From positions 1-64,000 of the forward strand of contig CALTVJ010000001.1 in NCBI GenBank assembly GCA_943912835.1: a DNA stretch of 64,000 nucleotides. The letters run 5' to 3'. This document shows positions 17,387 through 25,406 of this stretch, piece by piece; the stretch's first letter is position 1, and each line of letters starts with the position of its first letter. The notes beneath the pieces were generated by a model, which saw only the letters and a list, made by a program, of their open reading frames with translations, searched no databases and was not told the DNA's origin. The position numbers and the translations under genes were made by a program. This DNA comes from an uncultured Porphyromonas sp. (GTDB lineage Bacteria; Bacteroidota; Bacteroidia; Bacteroidales; Porphyromonadaceae).

Positions 17387-19077
17387 TCAAGATATTGACT
17401 GGCGACAGAGATAGCTTGATGTATATCTGGACAAATATACTCTCCCCCTATCTGATCTGCTAAACCACTATCCTGCAAAGTCTCCCGAACATGAGGATTA
17501 ACTCCGCTAAGGATAAGACGTGTTTGTCGTTTCTCGAGTTTACGGTGTAACTCTCCAAGACTGTACAAAGCTGTTGCATCCATAAAAGGCACAAAACGCA
17601 TACGCAAAATATATACTCCAGCTCTCTCTGTCGTGTCTAGACGGTTAGCCTGCTCCATTTGCTCCTCAAAACCAGCGGCTGTACCAAAGAAAAAAGGTCC
17701 TTCGATCTCATAGACTTCTATCCCCTGTGGTAAGCTAAGAGCATCGGTATCGTCATGAGCAACGTCATCACTCGTACTATGTACACCTAGTGTATCTCTG
17801 GCGACAACAAATTTGGTTGAGTCAATCATACGCTTGATGATAAAAAACATCGAGAGTAGTATCCCAGTTTCCAAAGCAAAAGTTAGAGATGCAAACAAGG
17901 TAAAGAAGAAGGTTACCCAAAGGACTATGCTCCCCATCTTTGGACCTCGCATCATATTACGAATGGTTTGCCAACCGCTCATATTAAAAGCAACAACTAC
18001 CAAGACTCCAGAGAGTGCCGCCATAGGAATATAAGACACCAAAGGCATTAGACACAAAAAACACAACAACAAAACTACAGCATGGACAATCCCAGCCATA
18101 GGCGTACGCCCTCCGTTGTTTGTATTGGTCATCGTACGAGCTGTTGCTCCCGTTACAGGGAGTCCTCCGAGCAGAGGAACGCAGATATTGGCTATACCTA
18201 AAGCTATCAACTCTGTATTGGGTGAATGTTTATCCCCGATTAGTCCATCAACGATACGAGCAGTCAATAGGCTCTCTATCGTGGCAAGTATCGCAATGGA
18301 GAAAGCTGGTTCTATAAGTTTGGTTAGGAGCAAAAAATCAACAGAAGGCAACACAATCGAGGGGAGTGTATTACTAATACTAAAGCGGTCGCCAATGGTT
18401 GCAATGCTGTTAATACCTGCGTAATTCTTGAGCAGGTAGACAAGGACAGTTGTCAAAATCAGGGCAATCAATGAGCCTGGAACAGCTTTCGTAACCTTAG
18501 GGCTAATCAAGATAACCACAATCGTGAGTAATCCTAACAAGAGTGTAGGATAATCAACTGCTCCAAGATGACTAAGATAGAGATGCCATTTATCTAAAAA
18601 ATCCGCAGGTATATTGCTTAATCCTAAGCCTAATAATTCGTTGATTTGGGTCGAAAAAATAATCACAGCCATACCCGCTGTGAAGCCTACGACAACAGGA
18701 TAAGGAATATATTTAATCAGCGACCCCAACCGAAAAACACCCAAAGCTATAAGCATCAAGCCAGCAAGAATGGTAACCAACACCAGCGCCTCGACTCCAT
18801 AATTCTGAAGCACAGCATAACTAATAACAATAAAAGACCCAGTAGGGCCTCCGATCTGAACTTTACAACCACTCAAGAGTGCAATGAGTCCGCCCCCGAC
18901 AATAGCAGAGATTAGCCCAACTTCTGGAGAGACTCCACTAGCAATAGCAAAAGCCAAAGCAAGAGGCAAGGCTGCAACAAGTGCAACAATCGTCCCTGCC
19001 ATAGCATCCCGAGCAAAAGCAGACTTTGTGTAGTTTGTAAAAGAATCAAGAATACGAGGTCTAAAATCTATCATCAT
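17365..19077 (-). CDS. SulP-family anion transporter with STAS domain
   Basis: SulP proteins move sulfate, bicarbonate or other anions across the inner membrane. The 570-aa protein has 10-12 hydrophobic segments over residues 25-420, including IVGGGLIALLSGCKVQIGGP and TGATARTMTNTNNGGRTPMA, both typical of the SLC26/SulP core. A C-terminal STAS domain follows (about 445-560; GIEVYEIEGPFFFGTAAGFE and FVPFMDATALYSLGELH). The substrate cannot be decided: the bicarbonate (BicA-like) and sulfate branches look alike at this level, and no sulfate-assimilation genes are nearby. It is the last gene of the ten-gene minus-strand run and starts 21 nt after the ABC ATPase gene. Confidence 0.9.
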   Translation of the reverse strand: MMIDFRPRILDSFTNYTKSAFARDAMAGTIVALVAALPLALAFAIASGVSPEVGLISAIVGGGLIALLSGCKVQIGGPTGSFIVISYAVLQNYGVEALVLVTILAGLMLIALGVFRLGSLIKYIPYPVVVGFTAGMAVIIFSTQINELLGLGLSNIPADFLDKWHLYLSHLGAVDYPTLLLGLLTIVVILISPKVTKAVPGSLIALILTTVLVYLLKNYAGINSIATIGDRFSISNTLPSIVLPSVDFLLLTKLIEPAFSIAILATIESLLTARIVDGLIGDKHSPNTELIALGIANICVPLLGGLPVTGATARTMTNTNNGGRTPMAGIVHAVVLLLCFLCLMPLVSYIPMAALSGVLVVVAFNMSGWQTIRNMMRGPKMGSIVLWVTFFFTLFASLTFALETGILLSMFFIIKRMIDSTKFVVARDTLGVHSTSDDVAHDDTDALSLPQGIEVYEIEGPFFFGTAAGFEEQMEQANRLDTTERAGVYILRMRFVPFMDATALYSLGELHRKLEKRQTRLILSGVNPHVRETLQDSGLADQIGGEYICPDIHQAISVASQYLENLRPHG

Positions 19078-19098
19078 ACTATAAACAGATACAGAATG

Positions 19099-19734
19099 TT
19101 ACCACTGTCCAATCGCCAATGTTTTCCAAAGAGGACGTTCATTTTCTGGCAAATCATGCGTTACCATCAGAATCGTCGTCTGCGGAGCACAGAGAGCAGA
19201 CAGCAGACAAAAAAACTGGTCTTTGTAGCGTTTATCCAAGAAACTCGTAGGTTCGTCCAAAACAAGCATCTGCGGCTTAGCCGCTAAAGCTCGAGCTAGC
19301 AGGACTCTCTGCATCTGTCCTCCGCTTAGTTTGCCAATAGGAGCAGAGCGATACGTTTCTAAATCTATAGCCCGAAGAAGCTCTGTAACACGCTCAGCCT
19401 CATCTTTCCGACTTAGCTTCAAGCCATATAATCCTGAAGTAATAACCTCGGCAACACTTATAGGGAAAGTTTTATCAATGTTATTGATTTGTGGGAGGTA
19501 GCCTATACTTGTAGGCTCTGGCTGAATGTCTTCGTTTTCGTCGAAATAGCTTAGACGCCCTCCCCTCAAAGGGATTAACCCTAGTATACTACGTACGAGG
19601 GTAGTCTTACCTGCTCCATTGGGACCAACAATAGCCCAGCGTTCTCCACGATTTACACGCCAAGAGAGATTACGAAGTATAAGAGCATCACTATAGCCTA
19701 GATCGGCTTGTTCTAATTGGAATAATACAGACAT
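19099..19734 (-). CDS. ABC transporter ATP-binding protein, metal-uptake (ZnuC/MntB) type, orphan
   Basis: The 211-aa ATPase has Walker A GPNGAGKTTLVRS (about 38-50), a Q-loop in GYLPQ, the signature LSGGQMQRVLLARAL, Walker B MLVLDEPTSFLD and the switch His in VTHDL. The sequence between Q-loop and signature (DKTFPISVAEVI..GL) is most like the Zn/Mn uptake ATPases ZnuC and MntB. No permease or metal-binding lipoprotein gene is near, so the partner must lie elsewhere or the ATPase works with a distant system. It starts 1 nt after the glycosyltransferase stop and is followed at 21 nt by the SulP gene. Confidence 0.85.
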   Translation of the reverse strand: MSVLFQLEQADLGYSDALILRNLSWRVNRGERWAIVGPNGAGKTTLVRSILGLIPLRGGRLSYFDENEDIQPEPTSIGYLPQINNIDKTFPISVAEVITSGLYGLKLSRKDEAERVTELLRAIDLETYRSAPIGKLSGGQMQRVLLARALAAKPQMLVLDEPTSFLDKRYKDQFFCLLSALCAPQTTILMVTHDLPENERPLWKTLAIGQW

Positions 19735-19735
19735 A

Positions 19736-20776
19736 TTACTTCAAATCCTGATACCTTTTACGTCCCAATACATAGTACTGCCAGACAACAGAGAGAGGAC
19801 TGCATATACTACGATAAGGGACTACAGCAAGAGACAAATTCGCTTTTCGTTTCTCCCGAAAGTGGGATAAAGAGACGAGAGCTGCAACCCAAGCTCGTAC
19901 CACAGCCCAAGCATGCCCTCTCTGCCTTGAGAATAAATAATAGATCGCCGCCAAACTATCCAGCATCATGCGTAAAGCGAGTATCGATATCAGCACTCTG
20001 AATGGCAAGTTTTTGTAAAGCATCAATAAATTATTGCGGAAGTTAAGATATGTCTTGCGAGGATTGGCACTACTAAGGCTAGCCCCTCCGACATGATACA
20101 CAACAGCACGCGGGAGTAACCTAATTTTACCTCCTCGCGCTCTCAAACGCCAACACAAATCAATTTCCTCTTGATGAGCAAAGAAGTCTGCATCTAAACC
20201 TCCAACGGCTAAATAGCTTGCTCGACGGATAATCAGACACGCTCCTGATGCCCAGGCTAAATCAGAAGATGAGTCATATTGCCCCATATCTTGCTCTACG
20301 GTCTCAAAGAGACGACCGGCACAATAAGGATAGCCCAAAGCATCAATATATCCTCCAGCAGCCCCAGCATACTCAAAATCTTGAGGATGACGATATGAAC
20401 GTATCTTGGGTTGCAAAGCGACTACCTCTGCATCATTTTGTAGTGTATGAAACGCCTCATCGAGCCAAGCTTCACTAAGTGCCACATCACTGTTAAGAAG
20501 AACCACAATAGGATAATCTAGTTGCTCAATCGCACGATTATATCCCTCTGCAAAGCCATAGTTATCGCCTAGTGAAAGACACTTCACTTGGGGATAATTG
20601 GCTTTGAGGTACGCCAAAGAGTCATCAGTCGAGCCATTATCCACAATGATCAGCTCGGCATAGCTTGGAGTCAAAGCAACCCAATTCCCCATAAATTGGC
20701 GAAGTAAGTCTACCCCATTCCAATTCAAGACTAATATGGCGACAGATTTACTCGACATATCCTTATCTCTCTGCAT
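19736..20776 (-). CDS. Family 2 glycosyltransferase (rhamnosyltransferase-like)
   Basis: A GT-A fold inverting sugar transferase, probably acting on a cell-envelope polysaccharide or lipid-linked sugar. The 346-aa protein has VLNWNGVDLLRQF at the N-terminus, IIVDNGSTDDSLAYL (about 44-58), the nucleotide/metal motif LLNSDVALSEAWLDEAF, and DADFFAHQEEIDLCWRLRAR with the ED-type base. One or two hydrophobic segments follow near the C-terminus (FRVLISILALRMMLDSLA). Two ATGs are possible, 20776 and 20758; the first is 2 nt after the acyltransferase stop, the second places the Rossmann strand closer to the N-terminus. It lies between a lipid A acyltransferase and an ABC ATPase, fitting an envelope role. 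Confidence 0.85.
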   Translation of the reverse strand: MQRDKDMSSKSVAILVLNWNGVDLLRQFMGNWVALTPSYAELIIVDNGSTDDSLAYLKANYPQVKCLSLGDNYGFAEGYNRAIEQLDYPIVVLLNSDVALSEAWLDEAFHTLQNDAEVVALQPKIRSYRHPQDFEYAGAAGGYIDALGYPYCAGRLFETVEQDMGQYDSSSDLAWASGACLIIRRASYLAVGGLDADFFAHQEEIDLCWRLRARGGKIRLLPRAVVYHVGGASLSSANPRKTYLNFRNNLLMLYKNLPFRVLISILALRMMLDSLAAIYYLFSRQRGHAWAVVRAWVAALVSLSHFREKRKANLSLAVVPYRSICSPLSVVWQYYVLGRKRYQDLK

Positions 20777-20778
20777 AA

Positions 20779-21699
20779 TTAGTATCCGTTATGCTTCCAA
20801 CGTTTATGGCTCCAAAGCCAGATAGAGGGGTCTCGCTTAATACTTTCTTCTAAAAGTTCGGCAAAGCGAGAAGTAATCTCATCATTCTCTGTTTCTGCTC
20901 CATTGTGAGTAATACAAATAAACTCACCTCTGTATTTACGCTTTCCAATTCGACTTACATCAACGTAATATACAGGGAGGTTATACTTGCGAGCTAAACG
21001 TTCTGCACCATTAACCCATGGCGTCCTCTGATTAAGAAAAGTTGTCCACAAAGGGACAGCTGTATGACCTGGCTTTTGGTCTGCAATAAAAGCAAAAACA
21101 TGCACTTGTCCTTCACCCTCGGGTTGTCTTATGGCAGAAATAATCCTACGTCCCACATCCCCTTTTGGGGTCGTTATGGCACCAAAACGTGTACGCAACT
21201 CCAGCTGAACAGCATCAAAAGCCTCATTACTTAGCCTCCGATACAACTGCTCTAGCTGTAATCCGAAAGGCTTAAGATACAGATTCGACGCTGTGAAAAC
21301 CTCCCAATTACCACAATGTCCCAAAAGCAGGATAATTGCTTTCGCACCCGCCTTAGCTTCTTCTCTCAAACCCTCCATACCCTCAAGCTCTAAATGCTCC
21401 TTAACAATAGTTTCGGCATCTTGGTATAGCATTTTGGGGGTTGAGATAAACTGATACGACAGATGTAGATAAAACAACCAAGCCAGCTCTCTACGCTCAA
21501 GATCTGTTTTTTCGGGGAAGCTATTCTTGAGATTAATATCAACAATACGACGACGATAACCTACAATTGCAAAAAGCACTGCAGCAACAAAGTAAGTAAG
21601 CCCATCAATTAGGAACCAAGGTAAATGCCCCAATAAACGATAGCCCGCCCTATAAATATGATATTCTAAGCCTCTCAATCTTTTACTTCTCTCTGGCAT
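20779..21699 (-). CDS. Lipid A biosynthesis acyltransferase (LpxL/HtrB family)
   Basis: This family adds secondary acyl chains to lipid A at the inner membrane. The 306-aa protein has a hydrophobic N-terminal stretch (WFLIDGLTYFVAAVLFAIVG) and the catalytic H(x4)D/E motif as LLGHCGNWEV (about 127-136). The conserved block VPLWTTFLNQRTPW follows at about 215. The start is the ATG at 21697-21699; a TTG immediately before it is not needed. It follows mtaB by 21 nt and precedes the GT2 gene by 2 nt. Which acyl chain and position it adds cannot be read from sequence. Confidence 0.9.
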   Translation of the reverse strand: MPERSKRLRGLEYHIYRAGYRLLGHLPWFLIDGLTYFVAAVLFAIVGYRRRIVDINLKNSFPEKTDLERRELAWLFYLHLSYQFISTPKMLYQDAETIVKEHLELEGMEGLREEAKAGAKAIILLLGHCGNWEVFTASNLYLKPFGLQLEQLYRRLSNEAFDAVQLELRTRFGAITTPKGDVGRRIISAIRQPEGEGQVHVFAFIADQKPGHTAVPLWTTFLNQRTPWVNGAERLARKYNLPVYYVDVSRIGKRKYRGEFICITHNGAETENDEITSRFAELLEESIKRDPSIWLWSHKRWKHNGY

Positions 21700-21720
21700 C
21701 AACGAGACTAAACTATTGTT

Positions 21721-23034
21721 TTATACTAAGAGCAGGCTATGCTCTGCAACTTGTGTAGGTGTAATGCTCTCTGTCTGTCCGACAGAGTTCTCATCATAAG
21801 GCTTACCGAGACGCAAATAGTTATCTGTATATCCACTCATATACCCAGCCTCATCTTGCCCCATCTCCCAAATCACACGATGAGGTTTACCAACTTGTCG
21901 GTTATAAAACTCTCGAAGTTTCGCTTCACTTAATCTTTGTAACTTTTGGCTACGCTTGTGTTTATCTCTCGGAGATACAATATGCTGAATCAATAAAGCG
22001 GCCGTATTACGACGCTCAGAATAACTAAAGACATGAAGCTGACTAAAGTCTAAGCCCTCCAAAAACTCTAAACAATCGTCAAAATACTCCTCTGTCTCAC
22101 CACGAGTCCCTACAATGACGTCTATCCCAATAAAAGCATCGGGAATACGCTCTCGTATGTAAGCCACACGAGAGGCAAACAACTCTCGTGTATAACGTCT
22201 TTTCATCAACTTAAGCACCTCATTACTTCCACTCTGCAAAGGCATATGGAAGTGAGGAGCAATCTTATCACTTGTCGCACAGTAATCTATAATCTCTTCA
22301 CTCAAAAGATTCGGTTCTATCGAACCTATACGAAGACGTAGCAAGCCCTCAATACTGTCAAGTGCTTTCAGTAAATCTATAAACTTTTCTCCTGTCGAAC
22401 GACCAAAATCACCGATATTAACACCTGTTAAAACGATTTCTCTCCCTCCCTCAGAGACAATACGCTCCGCCTCTCGTTTAATCTCGGCTATCGAACCATT
22501 GCGACTCTTACCTCGAGCTGCTGGTATCGTACAATAGGTACAGTGATAGTCACAGCCATCTTGCACCTTGAGGAAATGACGTGTACGCTCATCTGAAGAT
22601 GAACTAATCTGAAATGTCTTAATATCTTTCGTTTTTCCAGCGATAAGGAGACGTTCTTCTGCACGAAGCTCCGTAAACGAACGAAGATGTTCGGCAATAC
22701 TGAGCTTACTCTCTCCTCCGACAACAAGATTCACGCCATCTAGGCGAGCCACCTCTTCTGGATCAAGCTGAGCATAACAGCCTGTTACAATGATGAAAGC
22801 TCCTGGATGTTCTCTTTGAGCCTTACGTATCATATAACGGCACTTCTTATCGGCAAGCTCTGTCACAGAGCAAGTATTGATAACACAGATATTTGCACGT
22901 TCTCCCTCTCGAGCTGTACGCACTCCTTCTGCCAATAGGCTACGACCAATACCAGAAGTCTCGGCGTAATTTAACTTACAGCCCAAAGTATAATAGGCTG
23001 CAGTTTTATTCTCGAATACACTATTATCTGTCAT
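21721..23034 (-). CDS. mtaB: tRNA t6A37 methylthiotransferase
   Basis: MtaB adds a methylthio group at C2 of t6A37 in ANN-decoding tRNAs. The 437-aa radical-SAM protein has the N-terminal UPF0004 domain with Cys in YTLGCKLNYAETSGIGRSL, NTCSVT and TGCYAQ, the radical-SAM motif CDYHCTYCTIPAARG (about 156-170), and a C-terminal TRAM-like segment (about 370-430). The GCKxNxxE pattern and the CTYCTIP form are those of the MtaB branch rather than MiaB or RimO. It overlaps the upstream membrane-protein gene by 11 nt, a strong sign of coupling. Confidence 0.93.
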   Translation of the reverse strand: MTDNSVFENKTAAYYTLGCKLNYAETSGIGRSLLAEGVRTAREGERANICVINTCSVTELADKKCRYMIRKAQREHPGAFIIVTGCYAQLDPEEVARLDGVNLVVGGESKLSIAEHLRSFTELRAEERLLIAGKTKDIKTFQISSSSDERTRHFLKVQDGCDYHCTYCTIPAARGKSRNGSIAEIKREAERIVSEGGREIVLTGVNIGDFGRSTGEKFIDLLKALDSIEGLLRLRIGSIEPNLLSEEIIDYCATSDKIAPHFHMPLQSGSNEVLKLMKRRYTRELFASRVAYIRERIPDAFIGIDVIVGTRGETEEYFDDCLEFLEGLDFSQLHVFSYSERRNTAALLIQHIVSPRDKHKRSQKLQRLSEAKLREFYNRQVGKPHRVIWEMGQDEAGYMSGYTDNYLRLGKPYDENSVGQTESITPTQVAEHSLLLV

Positions 23035-23464
23035 TTTTCTCTTTAATCAATAGAGCTACTGAGCGAACGTAAAAACGAACACAGCCCAACAACGAAAGCC
23101 CCAAACCACCATAAAAGCCAACAAGAAAGCTCACTGGCACCAACGAAAAAGCTCGTAGTACAATGCCTAAGCTCATCATAAAAGCTACAATCAACCAGCT
23201 TTTGGGCTGAATACAGTGGTAAAAAGGCATAGCCTCCTTAAGCTCCATCACATAATCAACATTGGGACGAACTGCTCGAGGAAAAACAAAAAAGCTAAAA
23301 AACAGCAACGCAAATACAAACCACAATAAGGTACTATATCCAAGCTGCTGACCAGCAGGTATCTCCGAATAGCTATGTATAGCTATCCCTAAGACCTTAA
23401 AACCTGCAAATAACCACAATGCTAAAGCGCATAGGCATAAGCCTAATCTATGTAATTTAATCAA
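23024..23464 (-). CDS. Small membrane protein of unknown function
   Basis: A 146-aa protein with four hydrophobic segments (about 8-30, 44-66, 90-110 and 114-136) and a polar loop, RPNVDYVMELKEAMPFY, between the second and third. No known motif was recognised. The start is a TTG at 23462-23464 inside the end of the PUR gene (8-nt overlap); no ATG in frame lies before the first helix, so coupled initiation at TTG is the best reading. Its end overlaps mtaB by 11 nt. The tight packing suggests it is a real gene of this operon. Confidence 0.7.
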   Translation of the reverse strand: MIKLHRLGLCLCALALWLFAGFKVLGIAIHSYSEIPAGQQLGYSTLLWFVFALLFFSFFVFPRAVRPNVDYVMELKEAMPFYHCIQPKSWLIVAFMMSLGIVLRAFSLVPVSFLVGFYGGLGLSLLGCVRFYVRSVALLIKEKNDR

Positions 23465-23828
23465 GTGTCTTATCTTCTTTATTTAAAATATCATCAAGTG
23501 AAGGGATCTCTATCTGAGTCGGAGCCTCTGCATTAACTCCGTGCATCAACCCATGAGCCGAATCATGAGACTCTTGCGTATCTGCGCTATCTTGTTTAAG
23601 GGCTGTTAACACATCTCCCATGGCATCAATGACACGAGCCAAATCTTCTTCGTAAATATGGACACGATGTCGCTCTCGTCCACCTTGACCATCTTTTGGT
23701 CTAACAACCTCACTGATTGAGATAAAACGATTACCTTTTTGGTCGACCTTAGCATCAACAAAATAAACACGATGCCCAGCCTTAATACTCCTAGAGCATA
23801 TTTCGTTGTGATGTTTATTATTTTTCAT
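23457..23828 (-). CDS. PUR-family (DUF3276) nucleic-acid-binding protein
   Basis: Small PUR-domain proteins of Bacteroidetes and spirochaetes bind single-stranded nucleic acids; BpuR of Borrelia is a known relative. The 123-aa product has one PUR repeat: SRSIKAGHRVYFVDAKVDQK (about 13-32), GNRFISISEVVRPKD, then RHRVHIYEEDLARVIDAMGD (about 53-72). The C-terminal 45 residues are acidic and probably disordered. It overlaps the upstream lipoprotein gene by 11 nt and the downstream membrane-protein gene by 8 nt. A role in RNA regulation is an inference from the family. Confidence 0.85.
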   Translation of the reverse strand: MKNNKHHNEICSRSIKAGHRVYFVDAKVDQKGNRFISISEVVRPKDGQGGRERHRVHIYEEDLARVIDAMGDVLTALKQDSADTQESHDSAHGLMHGVNAEAPTQIEIPSLDDILNKEDKTLD

Positions 23829-24738
23829 TGCGTTCGAGATATTGAGTCAATTGTTCAAGTTTAGGAGCTTTTAGTGCTACCTTTCCTTGCTTTGTTATAA
23901 GATACAAGGTAAGTTTTTCTTTAAGATCATACAACCGATACTGCACAATACTATCTCTTGGATCTATAGTTCTCTCTAGCCATTTAGGACGTAATGTATC
24001 GGTAGCCAAAAAGTGCTTCAAGTGCTCAGACTCGTGTTGCACTTGCACAACCTGAACGCTCAATTGCCCCCTCTTCGCCATACGCGCATAAATAGGCTCT
24101 CTTTGAATATAACGCTCTACATCGACATAAGTTGAATCTTGTCCTCTTGTAAAGACCAAAAGACGATAAGACTCTCGGATAGGAAATAATGTAAAAGTAG
24201 CACTATCGTTGGCGTAAACAAAATCACTTGCTTGATGCCCAACACAATTCCGCTGTAACAGATCGGCAAGCTCCTTAGACTCTGTTTGATACTCTATAGG
24301 CACTTTGGGAGAGTGACTAGCCCACAAAGCAACCTCTCGATAGAGGTATTCTCCTTTTGCAGAAATAGGCTCCTCATATAAATGTTTCTTATAATACAGC
24401 AAGGCTTTAATTAGACGCCCACCCTCAAGTCTCTCTAGTGGATAGATAATCTGATCTTTTGTGGGATTATCAACATGGCCCAGCAAAGACAAGTAATCCC
24501 AAAGTAAAGTATCAAACTGTCCTCCTTTATAGCTCGACACGCTATCTTTGAGATCTATATAATCCCAATAATGAGTAACGTAATAGTCTAGTTGCTCTCT
24601 AGGATCATGGATATACGAAGGTATGATAGGCAAATTCCCCTCTTGTCTGTCAGGCCTAAATGAATGACACGAGAAAGATAATAATGGCACGAGAAAGAAG
24701 AGTAAAGCTCGCCCCACAGACTTATTACCGATCCACAT
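23818..24738 (-). CDS. Lipoprotein with DUF5106-like domain and Cys-less thioredoxin-like C-terminus
   Basis: The 306-aa protein from the ATG at 24736-24738 has a lipoprotein signal ending in LSFSC (Cys24). The segment DYYVTHYWDYIDLKDS (about 51-66) is like the start of DUF5106, a Bacteroidetes domain normally fused to a thioredoxin-like oxidoreductase. The later part (VGHQASDFVYANDSATFTLF, then RLLVFTRGQDS) follows the thioredoxin pattern, but where CxxC is expected the chain reads RGQDS, so no redox pair is present. It is probably a structural or binding relative. The gene starts 4 nt after the barrel gene and overlaps the PUR gene. A longer frame to 24849 would overlap the barrel gene and lacks a signal. 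Confidence 0.7.
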   Translation of the reverse strand: MWIGNKSVGRALLFFLVPLLSFSCHSFRPDRQEGNLPIIPSYIHDPREQLDYYVTHYWDYIDLKDSVSSYKGGQFDTLLWDYLSLLGHVDNPTKDQIIYPLERLEGGRLIKALLYYKKHLYEEPISAKGEYLYREVALWASHSPKVPIEYQTESKELADLLQRNCVGHQASDFVYANDSATFTLFPIRESYRLLVFTRGQDSTYVDVERYIQREPIYARMAKRGQLSVQVVQVQHESEHLKHFLATDTLRPKWLERTIDPRDSIVQYRLYDLKEKLTLYLITKQGKVALKAPKLEQLTQYLERNEK

Positions 24739-24742
24739 AGTA

Positions 24743-25399
24743 TTATAGTCTAAAATAATAAGCCAGACTTGCAGCCATGCGTAGTTCTGTTGATTGGCTA
24801 TAGGCATTACCACGGCTATTATTCCAAACGTCTTGAAAATTGTAGGCAATCCGACCTTCTAATTCAAGACGATGCCGTCTACCTAAGCTAAGACTTAGCC
24901 CAGGTCCTGCCATTAATCCCCAAGCAAATTTGTTGTCTATAGGCATCGTCTGTCTTAACTTTTGCAAATCACTAAACTTATCACCCTGATATATATGCTT
25001 ATCAGACAAGGCATAACCTAAGAAAGGACCTATATTAACAAACACACGAAGAGCCTTCTTACCCAGATAGAGATGAGCTAAGAAAGGCATTTCAACATAG
25101 CTCAATTGACGCTCTGACAAAAGTTCTGGCGCATCAAAACGCTCCAACCAGCCAGTTTGAGTATAATTGATTTCGAGTTGGGCTGAGGCTCCACGCTCGA
25201 CCTCCAAACGTGTTATTAGGCCTATAGTCTTACCTAAATACTGACTTTGAGGCACGTTAGGAACAAACTGATACTTAGAGTAGTGTGCACCAAATCTGAG
25301 CCCCAACCAAAGACTCTTTGGATAATCACTCTTTTGGGCTACTAACTGAACAGAGCTCAAAACAAAGCCCAAGATGAACAAAATTGACCTCACCTGCAT
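24743..25399 (-). CDS. PorT-family outer-membrane beta-barrel protein
   Basis: A 218-aa protein with a cleavable signal (LSSVQLVAQ, cut about residue 21) and a series of amphipathic strands ending in SLAYYFRL, whose last residues are typical of an outer-membrane barrel. The layout (LGLRFGAHYSKY, LEINYTQTGW, YVEMPFLAHLYLG, FVNIGPFLGYALS) is that of the PorT-like small barrels. P. gingivalis PorT is part of the type IX secretion system, but many PorT-family barrels are not; nothing else here is a T9SS gene, so that role is not claimed. It lies 7 nt after the LysM gene and 4 nt before the lipoprotein gene. Confidence 0.82.
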   Translation of the reverse strand: MQVRSILFILGFVLSSVQLVAQKSDYPKSLWLGLRFGAHYSKYQFVPNVPQSQYLGKTIGLITRLEVERGASAQLEINYTQTGWLERFDAPELLSERQLSYVEMPFLAHLYLGKKALRVFVNIGPFLGYALSDKHIYQGDKFSDLQKLRQTMPIDNKFAWGLMAGPGLSLSLGRRHRLELEGRIAYNFQDVWNNSRGNAYSQSTELRMAASLAYYFRL

Positions 25400-25406
25400 A
25401 CGAAGG

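Noticed and set aside
24743..25399. Naming the PorT-like barrel as a type IX secretion component
   Set aside because: The PorT fold is shared by many small barrels, and no other T9SS gene or C-terminal sorting domain was recognised in the window.
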